A stretch of 64,000 nt of DNA from Beroe forskalii (GCA_011033025.1 WFMF01000008.1:1449227-1513226), one strand, 5' to 3'. Shown: positions 23,601-35,679, counted from the first letter of the stretch. Notes: generated from the letters alone by a model not told the origin. Program-made: numbers and translations.

Positions 23601-26600
23601 ATTCAGTGTCATGTTAGAGAGGTTATATAAATAGAAAATGATGCAATTCGGAACTCTTTGATTAATCCGCTATTCCTATTTTGCAGCAACAAAAAGGTGG
23701 ACGACATTGCAAATAAGTCCCAACTCCCATGCGCTTTACAGAATAACGGTGGAGGACAAAAAATCTTTCCTGTTTTTCAAATATTAGACCAAATTATATT
23801 AGATCAAGTTATATTGTTAACCTGGTCATCCAATATCTCCTGTTGAAATTGAGAAATCTTGAGAATCAAAGCAGATAGAGCGAGACGAGAACAGAAATTC
23901 AGATAACTCATTTCTCACTCAAACTTCCTATTGACTTCCCAATAGGCGTTGTATCAAAGTACAGGAATTTACTGTGACCCTGTGTACTGTGTAAGTGGAG
24001 AAGGATAACTAACAACTAAGCAACAACCAACGATGATATGTTCATCCATGATGGTTATTTCATTTTATATGTAAGGCCTCTATATTTAACTAAGAAAAAT
24101 GGCATGAAATGAAAATTACTTGTTTTCTCCATCAAGCTCATCTCTAACAAACACGGATAGGCGATGATCACACGTCAATTTCTGTAAGCAACCAGTTAGT
24201 TTATAAGCGCAAACATACATTGCTGACGATGAAGAATCGTGAAAAATAAGAAACTTTTATTAGAATTTCAAAACGTTTTTTAATAAAGAACAAACTGTGT
24301 GCATTTTAACTAACATTTTCATTGGTGAATGAAATGAACATAAAATCGATATATCGATGCATCTTAAAATAAAATTTACATAACTTACTAAGTTACATCA
24401 TATTATACATCGTATACATGTACAATGTACATAATCAGGTACATCTTATACATACATAAATAATTATATCTTATACATACATAAATAATTATATCTTATA
24501 CATCTTGTATCTATATCTTATTCGTTCATTTCGATTGAGCGTAAAGGAGAGTGAAAGAGAACGTCACATAATTTAGAACAGACACGCCAGGAGACAAGAG
24601 CTGACACTGAGTAGCAGCGAGAGCTCATACAGTGTACATTGGAAAAGTACATTACTATAAATGCACCATTATGTATACATATATTAACTATACATTGACA
24701 CGGCAGCATTAGGAATCTCTGTGTACATGAGACATGATATATACCATACATTCCTATGTCGCATTCCTATGTCGCATTCCTATGTCGCATTCCCTAACAA
24801 CATTCCGTGTAGACGTGTACATTGAAATATGTACATTGTGTGGGGTCTGTGTACGGTGAACAGTTTACACTCTACATGGTGCATTGTAAACTGTACAGTG
24901 TAAACTGTAAACTGTACATTGCAAACGGTACAGTGTACAGTGGCCATTGTACAGTGTACACTGGTTGATTGCTCAGACCTCAACCTTTTTCAAAGTACAT
25001 TTTAACATGAACTGTCATATAATGTACAATAATTAAGTACAAGCAGATGCAGCTATCATAAATAAGATGTACTGTCACTGGAAGTATGTCACGCCGCAAG
25101 TTTGTAAGCCATAACTTAATTCCGAGCGTGCTTCATTTTAGGAGTGTTTATAAGGAGTGTCTAAAACAGTATAACACGACGTCTGAGATGCCTTGGTCCA
25201 GTCCCCTTGGGTTTGCTGTACAGAAGGCAAACCGTACAATAGATCACGATTAATACTTATAGCCAATAGGGCGTTAGATTTCATATTAAACTTCCTCGTG
25301 ATTCACGTTCACTTCCTCACAAAAGTTAGGAAATGAAATCTAAACCAAGTCACAAAAATAACAGTAATACATAAAAATTATCAATGTATTCCTATCAGCG
25401 TTTTGGCACAGCCATTAGGAATACATTATGGCATGTTTGAGTACCCAAGGACCGTGCAATTATGGGACATGATAGCAATGCACAATGTGCATGGCAACAG
25501 ACAGCATCACAAATAGCCTTACAAAATTTAAAACAAAGCAAATGTAAACAAATAGCAGCTAGTACCTTTGGTACCTTAGGTCGCCTCGTGGGGGCTCCAT
25601 CAATGGGTTTGTTGATGGGGTTGGTAGGTTTCCTGACCCCCATCACACTGTTTCTAGTGTCTACTTCCATCGCCTCCACACTGCCACCCACTCCACTGCC
25701 ACTAGGTACACTGCCCCCAGGTACACTGCCCCCACCACTGCTTCCAGCCACACTGCTTCCAGCCACACTGTTACCAAACAAACTACTGCTGCTAGTTGCT
25801 GCTTCTGTCGTCACGCAGTTTGGTGAAGGTTGAGATGGTGGGTTGGTGGCTGGGGATGACTGGGAGGAGGATGAGGATGAAACCACTTCCATGCGTCCAT
25901 CACGGAATTTCCTGATCGGTTTGATGACTGGATCCTGATCTTCAGGGGTCTTGAGGAATGGGATGGTGGGAGGGGATCTCTTCAAAGGTATTTCCTTTAT
26001 TATCAGGTCAGCAGTGGTAGATTTGGGTGGTGCATTACGGTGTATTGATTCTCGTGGGGCAGCAACTGTGGGACGAACCAGCCTGGAGTCAACGAGCTTC
26101 TTCTCATCTGAAATGCATAAAATTACAATTTACTAAAGATTTCTACTACATCCTGGTTAAAGAAGGCAGACCAAGCAGGAAAATTTTACATTGATACTAG
26201 AAAGCCCAATCAATTGGATGTATTGTTGACTGGGAACGGACGTTTCACCTCACGACACTTTACCTCATGGCTCATGAAAAATAAAATGTATGTTACCTCT
26301 GGTCAAATGTCGTGAGGTGAAAAGTTGGGATTTCTTGTTGATTGGGTGCAACATGAGTTAGACAATTTCTAATTTTCAAGTCGCAAAATTATGTGCCTGT
26401 TATGTCATTTTTGTACCATTTGACATTGCTTGGAGGCTTGGTGACTGGCACAACTTTAATCGGACATGTATAGTATATGTGTGGTAGGGGTGCAATTTCT
26501 CTAAATTTCACAATGAATCACAAAAAGTTGAAGCTATCTAGCTACATTCATTAATTCAAATATCATTTTACCTTTATTGTAAAAAGGGAATAGTTCATCA

Positions 26601-27156
26601 GAATCTGATTGGTTACTTGAGTCCCCATAGCTAGTGCTGATAATCTGGAGAGCAGTACTTGATGTGGTAGGCTGAGATGATGATGCAATAACTTGACTTG
26701 GAACATCTTGACTAGTTTTCAACCTGTAGAATATGGTCGGAATATCACATTGTTTACATTAGAATAACATTAGCATAGTTTGACAAAGATCCTAAAAATC
26801 ATGATATATCGCATCAGGAACTGTCATTAAGAAACTGAGCCTTATATCCTAAAAAAATGTAGAATATAGCCTAGAAGTTTGCAAAAATTTAGCCAAGAAT
26901 TCTGAATTTGATGCACAAGGCATAAGATCCTAATTTTTCATCCTATTGGCTATTGCAATGGCCATAAGCTTCTCTCTTACTTTGGTGTATGAGTAAATGT
27001 GGAAAGTATCCCTGAAGGCCCTGCAGGTACCAGTGCACTGCCTTCAATTCTTTTCCTTTTGCGCATAGCTCCATCATTCATCTGATATGTCTTACGAACT
27101 GTAGAACTGCCTGAGCTGGCACTTCCACTGCTACTTCCACTAAGCCATTCTGCCAT
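17616..27156 (-). CDS. SENP6/7: SENP6/SENP7-like SUMO protease (Ulp1 family)
   Basis: This cysteine protease should remove SUMO or edit poly-SUMO chains, probably in the nucleus. Fourteen exons: 27156-26981, 26723-26572, 26107-25566, 22002-21907, 21558-21478, 20982-20842, 20609-20455, 20246-20145, 19964-19808, 19563-19408, 19211-18993, 18766-18649, 18335-18193, 17756-17616. They sum to 2379 nt (792 codons plus stop) with all phases matching. The N-terminus is Ser-rich and disordered. The protease core starts at LLVYPPPP and [12 protein letters not shown]. Catalytic residues visible are His in NEHSHWYLA, Asp in VLMFDSL, and Gln and Cys in [14 protein letters not shown]. The KRESIRKLI tail is typical of SENP6/7. 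Exon 3 has two possible donors 9 nt apart, in frame (25566 or 25575). Confidence 0.95.
17762..17912. repeat. Tandem repeat of about 19-20 bp
   Basis: About seven variants of AATCACTGGTAATAAAGCT lie immediately 5' of the last SENP exon on the transcribed strand, close to its splice acceptor at 17757. Confidence 0.85.
19741..19840 (-). repeat. Triplicated exon 9/intron boundary of the SENP gene
   Basis: The last roughly 25 nt of exon 9 plus 9 nt of intron occur three times in tandem with 33-34 nt spacing. Each copy ends CCTCAAG followed by GTAA, giving donors at 19807, 19774 and 19740. Each intronic copy also brings a possible acceptor (TCTACAG) before a 21-nt in-frame mini-exon (CATCCTCGACTT...). 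Confidence 0.9.
20785..20822. repeat. Dispersed GTCTGACGTCGTCAGACCC motif element
   Basis: TTTGTCTGACGTCGTCAGAC followed by CCATTATTT recurs near 35515-35550 (inverted) and 62710-62740. This copy lies about 20 nt from the SENP exon 6 donor. It is probably a terminus of one mobile-element family. Confidence 0.7.
21136..21194 (-). pseudogene. tRNA-Asp(GTC) lacking the T arm
   Basis: The minus strand starts TCCTCGTTAGTATAGTGG, the standard nuclear tRNA-Asp start and A box. It continues to the anticodon arm CCCGCCTGTCACGCGGG with anticodon GTC, and ends ACGGGGAG, which pairs fully with the 5' acceptor strand. Only AG lies where the 17-nt T arm should be, so the copy is 59 nt instead of 72 and has no B box. 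A T6 terminator follows. It sits in a SENP intron. A deletion pseudogene is most likely. Confidence 0.85.
22250..23195. repeat. 29-bp minisatellite in SENP intron 3
   Basis: About 32 copies of ACATGTCTCTGACACCAGTA followed by TGTCAGACT. Most units differ by one or two bases; a sub-block near 22780-22990 carries ACGTGTC and ACATCAG variants, a higher-order pattern. The rest of this intron (23196-25560) holds no gene I can support; it has TATACATACATAAATAAT repeats near 24440-24510 and TGTACAGTG-rich sequence near 24830-24965. Confidence 0.93.
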
Positions 27157-27643
27157 GTGTCTCACTACACCTTCAAAATTTTCAAATGAGAAAATTTAAT
27201 TGATCAAAATCCATGTTCTGGTTTGGAGTCAATAATTGAGATCATTCAGCTCCCCTGAGCCCAACAGATATAATCCATCAAATATTTCTCCATTATGTAA
27301 AAAATGATTATAAACATTTAAGTACATATCGATATAATGTAAAATGTGATCAATATCATTGTTTCTTTTGTAAGATTTAGGCACTGAATGTCTAGATATG
27401 AAGACATAATTTCATTTTAATTTACTTGAAACTTATATCTATTCATCCTGCTCTGGGAAATCATGGACTAGGGACTTTGGGCTGGTTAGTCAGTCATTGC
27501 TCAGTAGTCAGCGCTCATGCCAATGAAATTTAATCATTATTATTAAATGTTAATGAAATTGTTAATGAAAGTAGGCACCTATTGATTTGGAATTTTCACA
27601 TCTTTCTGGTTACTTTGATTTAACAATCCTTACCCATATGTGT

Positions 27644-27796
27644 GCAGATCGCTTGATACGGAGGGCTTGATAACCTAACATACTAACACTTGCACGCACA
27701 ATTCTTTGATACAGTAACTTACTGTATAAAAGAGTTGTGCACACAAGTGTTAGTATGTAAGGTTATTGAGCCCTCTGTATCAAGCGATCTGCAGTG
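27644..27796. mobile_element. Foldback MITE of about 150 bp
   Basis: The element starts TGCAGATCGCTTGATACGGA and ends with the reverse complement (TCTGTATCAAGCGATCTGCA). Pairing continues through ACATACTAACACTTG on both sides around a short TTACTGTA loop. It lies upstream of the SENP start. Confidence 0.85.
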
Positions 27797-28182
27797 CAGA
27801 TCTGCGTGCAGATTCTGCACACATATGCATTATTCATAAACATTTAAACTTATTCATAAACATTTAAACTTATAATAATAATAATCTAAACTTATTAATT
27901 ATAGTGGCACATCAACTTAATTAATTGCACAGCTGTGCCACGAAAACATTCGAAACAAAAACTTCTATGACAGTGCACCCAAACACAAAGTAAACAGATG
28001 AAATAAGTTAATCAGAATAAATAATAATAATAATAATAATAACCAAACATTTAATTAATCGCCTTAAAGCCCATTGTGGATTCAAAACTAAAAATATTTC
28101 TACTTATAATCTAACCCAGGCTATCAAAAGCGATTCATAGGAATAAAGCCTTTCAAATAGTTCATAATTTCACATAGAGCAT

Positions 28183-31080
28183 TTAATCAAAAGCATTCTT
28201 AAATAAATATGTTTTAAGCTTGGTTTTAAACCTTGAAACATCATTTTCAGTACGAATATCATAGGGTAACACATTCCATACATTGGGGGCAGCATATTTA
28301 AATCCTCGATAAGTCCTTTGATAGTTAGCAACATGTGGCACCTCAAGTAGGAAGTAGTCAAGCTCAGTTCTCAGTATTTTAGTAGGCTGCTGTTTGACTT
28401 CAATACAATCCCTTAGATATTCAGGGGCAATGTTATTTATGCACTTGAAGGTGTTTAAGGCAATTTTGAAGTTAATTCTTTCTTTTATAGGCAGAAAGTG
28501 GGCTTCTCTAAGGAATGGTGTAACATGGTCAAATTTTTTGATTCTGCTACCAAAGAGGAACTTGACACATGAATTCTGGACCTTCTGAAGTTTCTTTAGA
28601 ACTTGAGCTGGAAGACCATACAGTAGTCCATTACAATAATCTAATCTAGAAAAGATCAAACAATGAATCAACTGCTTCTTCAAATCAAAAGAAAGCTTAT
28701 TGCCAATAACTCTCAAGTTTCTCAGATGCATATTACATGCCTGAATCACTGTGTTAACATGGTCATCAAAGCAAAGGTACTGGTCGAAGTAAACTCCAAG
28801 ACTCTTGACACTGCTAGCAGCTGGTTCAATAGTTTCCCATTATAGTTAACTTTGATGGAATGCAACCCGCTGGTATTGTAATCATTTTTTGCTTGATGAT
28901 AATTGCTTCTGTTTTTGTAGAATTGAGACACAAGTGATTTCTTGTCATCCAGGCTTTGATATCACTGAGACAATTAATGATCTTGCTTTCTATGTCTTTC
29001 ATATCATGGAAAAGGGGATTGAATTCAATATATATCTGATTGTCATCAGCGAACATATGTATCTTGAATCCATATTTTCTGGCTATTAGTTCTACTTCCT
29101 TTGTATAGAGAATAAACAAAATTGGCCCAAGTATAGACCCTTGAGGTACTCCAATACAAATGTAGCATTTTCCTGACTTGTAGTTGTTGACAGTCACTGT
29201 AAAAGAGCGATCCTTGAGGTATGATGTAAACCATCCAAGCACATTTCCATTTAGACCATACTTTTTGTGCAGTTTTGATAGCAATAAAGAGTGGTTGACA
29301 GTATCAAAAGCTGCACTCAGATCAAGAAGAAGAAGTACAACTTTATTCTTAAGGTCAGTGATACACAATAAGTCATTATATATTGCCAGTGTTGCAGTCT
29401 CACAACTATGGTTTGTTCTATAACCACTTTGGTGTTCAGCATGAAGACCATGCCTTTCTTTCTGAACACACTTTTCAATAACTTTTGATACAAAGGGCAA
29501 ATTACTTATAGGCCTGTAGTTGCTGTAGTTATTTCTATCTCCTGACTTATCTTTGACTGAAGGTTTGACCAAAGCATCCTTAAGATTATCTGGAAACATA
29601 CCACTTTCAAGAGAATCATTGACAATAAACAGCAAGATGGGCTTCAAGACATCAATACATTCTAAAAACAGTTTGATAGGGAGAGGATCTAACTCACAGT
29701 TCTTCTTATTGAGTTCTGCTATAGTTTCCATCAGCTGAGATTCATCTATCAAAGAGAATTCAGAGAACTGACTTCCTTTAAAATCGATTGATTCACCATC
29801 TTGCTTGGAAATAATAGGTTGGCTTTTCTTGATTTCAGTGTTTATCTTCTTGATTTTATCCTCAAAGAACTGTTTCATTTCAGAAGCTACTATTTCACAT
29901 GGCTTATCATTTGGATAACAGTTTATATGTGACTCCTTGTCCATTAGATCATTGACCAGTTGGTAAGTTTTCTTTTTGTCATTACCACAGAGAGAGAATT
30001 TTTCTGAATAGAAACTCTGAAGAGTTGAGTCTATGATAGAACTGGCTTTTTTGCTTGCTTCCTTCCAAGCTTCTTTTGAAGCAGGTGTCTGCAGACGATT
30101 ATTAGTTCTCTCTGTCTTTCTCCTGAATCTTCTTGCTTTCTGGCATTTGGTGTTAATCCAAGCATCTTGACATGGGTTGGCTTTGAACTCTTTCATTGGT
30201 GCATGTTTGTCAAGGATTCTGAGAAGTTCACTATCTAAGATATTCAGTGCATTAGAACAATTAATGAACTTATCAGTCTTGCTAATATCTGAGGATATAA
30301 TATCAGCCTTGAATTCCAGCAAGTTGATATCTTTGATGTTACGTGCTTTTACTACTTCCTGTTGAGATCCAGAAAGGTACTCAAAGTTGCATGAAAATCC
30401 AACTAGGAAGTGGTCAGAAGATGTGGTTGTTCCAACAACTTGAAGATCAGATATTGATAGGCTGTCACAAGCATTACTTCTAGTGAGGACAAGATCCAGG
30501 GTTCCACCATGAATGTGTGTTGGTTCAGAAACATGTTGAATTAAACCATAGTTAGTCAAAATAATTTGAAACTTCTTAGCATCAGGACAGTTTACATTTT
30601 CCACATGAATATTGAAGTCTCCACAAATGATTATCTTCCCAGGAAGATTTAGAAGGTACTGTAGATAGTTATCAAAATCATCACAAAATTCTGCCATGTT
30701 AGAAGATGTGCCAGAGCGATAGACACAGCAAACTCTAAGTAAATCATTTGAAGCAGATTTAGCAAGACATTCTAGGTGCTCAAAGGATTTGTAAGCTACA
30801 GAATTGACTTTAGTGACATTGATACCATTTTTGAAAGCAATGGCAACCCCACCACCTCTTCCTGATCTTGAGTGTGTAAGTGTTTTGTAACCCAGCTTTT
30901 TTATTTCAGCTAATTTTGCTGTGTCGCCTTTTCTTAGCCATGTTTCTGTTAGGCAACATATGTCTGTGTGAAGATCTGATACATATTCGAAGACCTCAAC
31001 TACCTTATTGCAGATTGATCTAGGGTTGAAACAGCTGACATTTATTTGAGGACATAATGGCTTTATATGTTTTTTGAAAA
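28183..31080 (-). pseudogene. LINE ORF2: endonuclease and reverse transcriptase, one frameshift
   Basis: The endonuclease occupies about 31030-30350: a CFNPRSICNK start, CCLTETWL (catalytic Glu), GDFNIH and SDHFLV. The reverse transcriptase follows with NYRPISNLPFVSKVIEK, LDLSAAFDTVNHSLLL, GVPQGSILGP and FADD. Near 28826-28845 the frame breaks by one base (stop TGA at 28828-28826) and continues in another frame to 28183 with the usual CR1/L2 C-terminus (LDYCNGLLYGLP, SRFKTKLKTYLFKNAFD). The segment between EKCVQKE and HQSGYR looks shorter than in relatives, suggesting a small internal deletion. This copy cannot make full-length ORF2 unless the frameshift is a sequencing error. Confidence 0.9.
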
Positions 31081-31842
31081 CTCAGTCTTTTTCTCAAGAT
31101 TTCTCTTTTCTGAAACCATTACTGGACACAGGTCAGAGCCTGAATGATGCATGTTACAAGATGCCACAAAGGAGGAATTACGTGATTTTGAGCAATTGCT
31201 ACATCTATATGCTGCAGAGTTTTTCTTGTCAGGACATGAATTTGTACTGTGGGATGCACTACAGTACATACAAATAGGATGTGGCTCTGAGCAATCCATT
31301 GACATATGTCCAAATTTCTGGCATTTAAAACATTGTTTGACATTAAATCTGTCTGATACCTTGCACCGGGTATTACCTATATAGATCCATTGATTGCGGT
31401 TGTTGATGAGGTGTGTTCTTATGATAGGGGAGACTTTTACAGCCAGTGTGGTGTATTCTTTTCCAACATTAACAAAAACAGAAAACAGCTTATTTTCATT
31501 CTGAACTTGGTTTTTGATGAACTCATCCTTCTCCATAAACTTGATTCTCAGATATTCTTTCAGTTTATCTCTATAGTCAGTCAATGAGAACTTTCCTTTG
31601 TCTTGTATTATGTGGGATAGGAGATAGTTGGGTACATTAGTAACAGTCAATTTTGGATACATTTTCTTTGCTTCAGAAAGGTCTAGGCCACGCTCATGAA
31701 CATCAATATACTCATTAAGGGCCTTCAATCCTTTTTCTTTCATGTCAGTACTTGGAAATCCAACAAGTAGTTTCCTACCATTATCACTCAACTTCAAGAA
31801 TGTAAGGGGGATATTAACCAGCTTTTTCTCAACAGCTTTCAT
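31063..31842 (-). CDS. LINE ORF1 (zinc-knuckle RNA-binding protein)
   Basis: 259 codons from the first ATG. The frame is open upstream to about 31886 (EYLLKGEGANLAEI before the Met), so the true start may lie further 5'. The C-terminal third holds a CX2CX4HX4C knuckle (CFKCQKFGHMSMDC), a second CX2CX3HX4C motif (CMYCSASHSTNSC) and further CXXC pairs, as in ORF1 proteins that coat LINE RNA. The frame ends at TAA 31063-31065, two codons after a slippery A AAA AAC heptamer. Confidence 0.88.
   Translation of the reverse strand: MKAVEKKLVNIPLTFLKLSDNGRKLLVGFPSTDMKEKGLKALNEYIDVHERGLDLSEAKKMYPKLTVTNVPNYLLSHIIQDKGKFSLTDYRDKLKEYLRIKFMEKDEFIKNQVQNENKLFSVFVNVGKEYTTLAVKVSPIIRTHLINNRNQWIYIGNTRCKVSDRFNVKQCFKCQKFGHMSMDCSEPHPICMYCSASHSTNSCPDKKNSAAYRCSNCSKSRNSSFVASCNMHHSGSDLCPVMVSEKRNLEKKTEFSKNI
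31069..31075 (-). promoter_or_regulatory. Candidate -1 ribosomal frameshift site A AAA AAC
   Basis: In the ORF1 frame the codons read TCA AAA AAC ATA TAA, so the heptamer A AAA AAC is in the correct phase for -1 slippage just before the ORF1 stop. ORF2 lies exactly in the -1 frame, overlaps here (CAT ATA AAG CCA...), and has no in-frame ATG until 30697, which is past the first endonuclease motif. No clear stimulatory stem-loop was found by eye. Confidence 0.65.
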
Positions 31843-31884
31843 TATTTCAGCTAAATTAGCCCCTTCACCCTTCAGAAGGTACTC

Positions 31885-32035
31885 GCATAGAACTGATCAT
31901 AATCTGCACGTGCAGAATATCTGTATCCATAGCAACGGCGCAACTAAGCCCAGCTTAGCCTTCCTTTCTCTTGATATCATCTTGGCAAGCTCAAATTTAA
32001 TTGTGTACGGCGGCACAAACATTATTCACATGTGA
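31885..32035. repeat. Dispersed repeat block beside LINE 5' end
   Basis: TTGAGCTTGCCAAGA, AAGGCTAAGCTGGG, GTTGC-CCGTTGCTAT and CACGTGCAGATTATGATCAG are shared in order with 13895-14075 (opposite orientation). It is either LINE 5' UTR or a separate repeat the LINE landed in. Confidence 0.65.
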
Positions 32036-32389
32036 ATTCATTTTATATTAAAGATGTGTACAATCCCTTAAAACATGATATTTATAGCATTCAGACTGAT
32101 GTACTGATGGTTAGTTTATGGTATTTGAATTAATCTTAATCATTTCATGATATAGATTAGGAAAAAATATGTTCAAAAAGTATTGACATGATTTGAGACA
32201 CCACAATAAAGAAATACCAAACTACCAAAGCCTAATCAGAGGACAGGCTCCTCGAGATCATATAAAACTAAGATAATTGTAGTATCACTCTATATAATTT
32301 TTAATAAGCAAAGTTTTATTGAATAATTAAACAATTATGCTTGAATGATCATTATGTAAAAAAACAGGTAATATGAAATTTTGACACAC

Positions 32390-32861
32390 CTGTTAATTTT
32401 CTGAGTGATGGTTTCTGCTGTTCTGGCAAACCAGCTATATGACGTAATGCAAGACACTTAGAAGTGTCTTTTATCAACAATGGATGGGTACTGAATTTAA
32501 TTGCCTGAAAATCATTCTTCAAATCATGCCCAACAATATATTTTCCAGATAGATGCCCTTTTATTAATTTTCTAGCTTCTCCAAATGGTGTAGCATTAGA
32601 TAAATGTTTCCTTTTTATCCCACTCCATTTAGTTCTATAATCTGTGACTGGTTGTATGGGCTTGATATAGCTGTCATAAATGATGTTTCCTGAATAATCA
32701 ACAATACTACATCTAGCAAGAGCACTGTTTTTGCCTTTGGGTCCACAACCAACCATTTCACAATCAAGAGAAACAATATTCTGTGGTATACATTGAGGAA
32801 GTACAGGCTTATACTGCTTTGTGCTGGCACAACTTTCCATTTCTTTAGTTGCCTGCACCAT
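32390..32861 (-). pseudogene. ISG20/AEN-like DEDDh exonuclease, truncated
   Basis: The exon encodes Exo I (SLDCEMVGCG, with the Asp and Glu metal ligands), the family signature ARCSIVDYSGNIIYDSYIKP, and Exo II (YIVGHDLKNDF). It ends at a GT donor after LRKLTG. The Exo III region (HxxxxD, normally the next exon) is needed for activity and is not found. The LINE starts about 500 bp downstream, and no matching exon is seen between the LINE and the SENP gene at 27.2 kb. The start ATG at 32861 is uncertain because an AG (GGTGCAG) just after it could be a splice acceptor. The gene is either broken or continues outside what I can recognise. Confidence 0.75.
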
Positions 32862-32899
32862 GCCAAATGACAGTAGGCAGCAGTAAAGAGGACTATATC

Positions 32900-34730
32900 C
32901 TATGGATAATAAGTGAGTAGTTTAATCTATATGACATGTCTTAATTTTCTTTGAAAGTATTACCATAGTCAAAGTATTCATTTCTATAGTCAAATTCATC
33001 ACTATAGTCAAGACTTACTTCAGTCATGTATTGCTATTATCAAGTATGATTTGAAAAAAATTGGAATCAAGTTAAGTGAAATTTAAGTGAAATCATCTCC
33101 TTAATCAGTTTGAAATTACCCCTGCCCCGAATTTTTCCCCGCCCCTAGCCCTGTCCCTTATTTTGGCACTCACACATGCTTCTCCTCAATAAGATATTAT
33201 GGAAAGCAACAAACCTTTACTTATTTCTCTGTGCCATCTCCATAATTTTTTTCTTTTTTTTGCTAAATTTTATTCATCCATGATCCCACCCACTGTCCCA
33301 GGGATGTGATTAAGCTGACAAGGCGAGAGCATCCTTTAGCTGCAGTGAAGTGTGTCACCCAAAAGTTGAAACTATCAAAATAATATACTGATTTGGGATT
33401 GCCTGAGTTATTGGATTAAATAAGCCATCAGGCATCTCTTGCATACTGGATAAGTATCATAGACACCTAGGACTAAACTAGAATTATTTGATTAAGAAGT
33501 CAAGATCTCAGATCACTAATGATACCCTGAAGCCTACTCTCAAAATTTTGTTATTACCCCACAACCTCCAAACCATCCCCAGATTAATACCCAAATTAAT
33601 CTCAACCCTGTCTTAATAACTTAGCAAACCAACAACTTTGTTATTCAGTTAATCTGCAAGGCTGAGTCCTTTCAGAACAAAATCTCTCTATCTGTACTCA
33701 GATAAAATTCATATTGATATTTCTTTTCAAAAAGGGTGCCATTGAAAATGATATTTTAGATTTTATACCAGATTTATTTATTACTGTGGTTTTTCAATAA
33801 AGAAATTCTGTTAGCTACAAATATTAATCTTTTGTTTCACTAATCTTTTGTTTCACTAAGTGAAACACAAACACACCACAACAATCTGATAATTTCAACA
33901 GGCAACAGATTTAATTCAAAACCACACAATTCGAAACCAAAGATGAATTGTTGAGAGTTTGGTGCTTAACTGCAATGATCAATCACATACAAAGAAGAAT
34001 TTGACAAGAATTTTAGAATATATTTTTTGACAAAAGCAATGTTATTCAAATCACACACACAAAGATGAATCAACTTAAAATAGCTTGGATTAAAACTTTC
34101 AGTTGAATATGTGGAGCAGTAATATGTCGGCTCATATCATTATTGTTATGACAGCAAGCAGTATTGTCTACTAGCGTTTGCCCGCAAAGATTCGCGGAAA
34201 CAATCAACCTGCGGTTCGTTTGTATCCAGCAGCCAACAGCTACTTGATTCATGACGTCACCATGGAATGTGTAAAGTGATTGGATCACCTAGGAATCACC
34301 TTAACATGCTAACACTTACCGCAGATTACAGATATTCACGGAAATGCTCCACACAACATTGGAATTGCTGTAATTGAAGTGCACATAAAAATTGATTCTG
34401 GTATAATATACACAGCTTCATCCCCCTGAAAAGGATGAAGAATGTTATCTAAAAAGTAGGTTGCCTCAAGTTGAAAGATTTTTAGGGAGTGAATGAAAAA
34501 GCAAGCAAAAATTGATTGTACATCCACAAATCGTTTTACGTGTGAAACGGTGAAAATTTGCACACAGCACTTTTGGTCCGAAACTGATTCATGTTGTGCA
34601 CAGTAACTTTAAAGCAAGTTACTTTATTAAAAAAAATATAATAAAGGATAGTATAAGTATAAAATTGTTTGCTTTGTAGCAACACAGTCCCACAACAAAC
34701 TCTTCACAATTCACAAAGCTCTTGCTAAAC
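32900..34730. other. No gene recognised
   Basis: AT-rich sequence. A duplicated TCTTTTGTTTCACTAA lies near 33830-33858 and the repeat shared with 15388-15450 near 34660-34720. A GC-richer stretch near 34170-34260 could be promoter sequence of the exonuclease gene, but nothing decides this. Confidence 0.4.
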
Positions 34731-34744
34731 ACGTATATCCCTGT

Positions 34745-35550
34745 GGCTTGCGCGGCGCGCCTTCGGCGGACGCGCGCGCTTCGCGCGCGCGTCCGCCGAA
34801 AGCGTAGGGGTCAGACGTAGACAACGCCTGACAAACATGACCTATGCGGGCTTATCTGACGTTGACAGACCCTCTCGAGAATCAACGCCGCGCTGTCGCC
34901 AGCCGCTTCGCGGCTGGCGTCAGCGGGTCATACATCGTACGACAAATGCGGGCTTAGGAAGGTCTGGCCGTATAATTTGCTCTAACCAGATCCCTAGTTT
35001 TACGCGCGCGCCGCGCCTTGCTCCACCCCTGGTTAGGGGAACCGTATAATTATAACAATAAACCTTACTCCATGTTACGGAGCCTTATTTTGCGCGCGCA
35101 AGCGCGCCTTCTTCAGTGACTTTTCTACGAAAAGCGCGCGCAAGCGCGAACAAACAGGGACACGTAACATGTGGTAACAACAAACCAAACAAGCTGACAC
35201 ACTTACTTGTTACGCATTGTTACGTGTTCCTGTTTGTTCGCGCTTGCGCGCGCTTTTCGTATGAGGCGCGCTTGCGCGCGCAAAATAAGGCGCCGTAACA
35301 TGGACTTTGAGTTTGCTAAACACGTATATCCCTGTGTGGCTCGCGCGGCGCGTACACACACCTATGCGGGCTTAGTTTGTTTACTTACTTGTGCATCAGC
35401 GGGCGCGGCCTGGTTTAGTAATAATAGCAACTTAGAAACTGGAAGGTGAATGACACTGACAAGATATATTGTCTGACCCCCTCGCGCGCGCGAAGCTCGC
35501 GCGCCACGACCCATTTTAAATAATGGGTCTGACGACGTCAGACAACAGAT
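34745..35550. repeat. GC-rich foldback repeat cluster
   Basis: Contains a perfect hairpin at about 34763-34800 (TTCGGCGGACGCGCGCGC and its complement around TTCG), a second (CGCCAGCCG/CGGCTGGCG) near 34900, and a longer foldback at 35071-35301 with arms starting CCATGTTACGGAGCCTTATT and ending with the complement. A GCTAAACACGTATATCCCTG segment occurs at about 34712 and 35315. Motifs are shared with 16128-16475 and with the 20785 and 62710 elements. Short ORFs here are by-products of the repeats. Confidence 0.8.
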
Positions 35551-35679
35551 ATAACTAAATTGCAATTTAATGCGTTTGAAACCAAAGTGAAAACAAAATT
35601 TAGTAATAAGAATTGTAAATGGAGGTCCAATAACAAAATGAATAATATTAATAACAAAATGATATTGATAACATGCGAA

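Larger units (their letters stand above)
28020..31890 (-). mobile_element. CR1/L2-like non-LTR retrotransposon
   Basis: ORF1 with zinc knuckles is followed by an ORF2 with an APE-type endonuclease and reverse transcriptase. The 3' end is a TTA/TAA-type simple repeat at about 28020-28045. The 5' edge lies near 31886, where the ORF1 frame meets a stop, so slight 5' truncation is possible. The sequence just upstream (31885-32035) is a different repeat also present at 13895-14075. The element is nearly full length, with one frameshift in ORF2. Confidence 0.93.
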
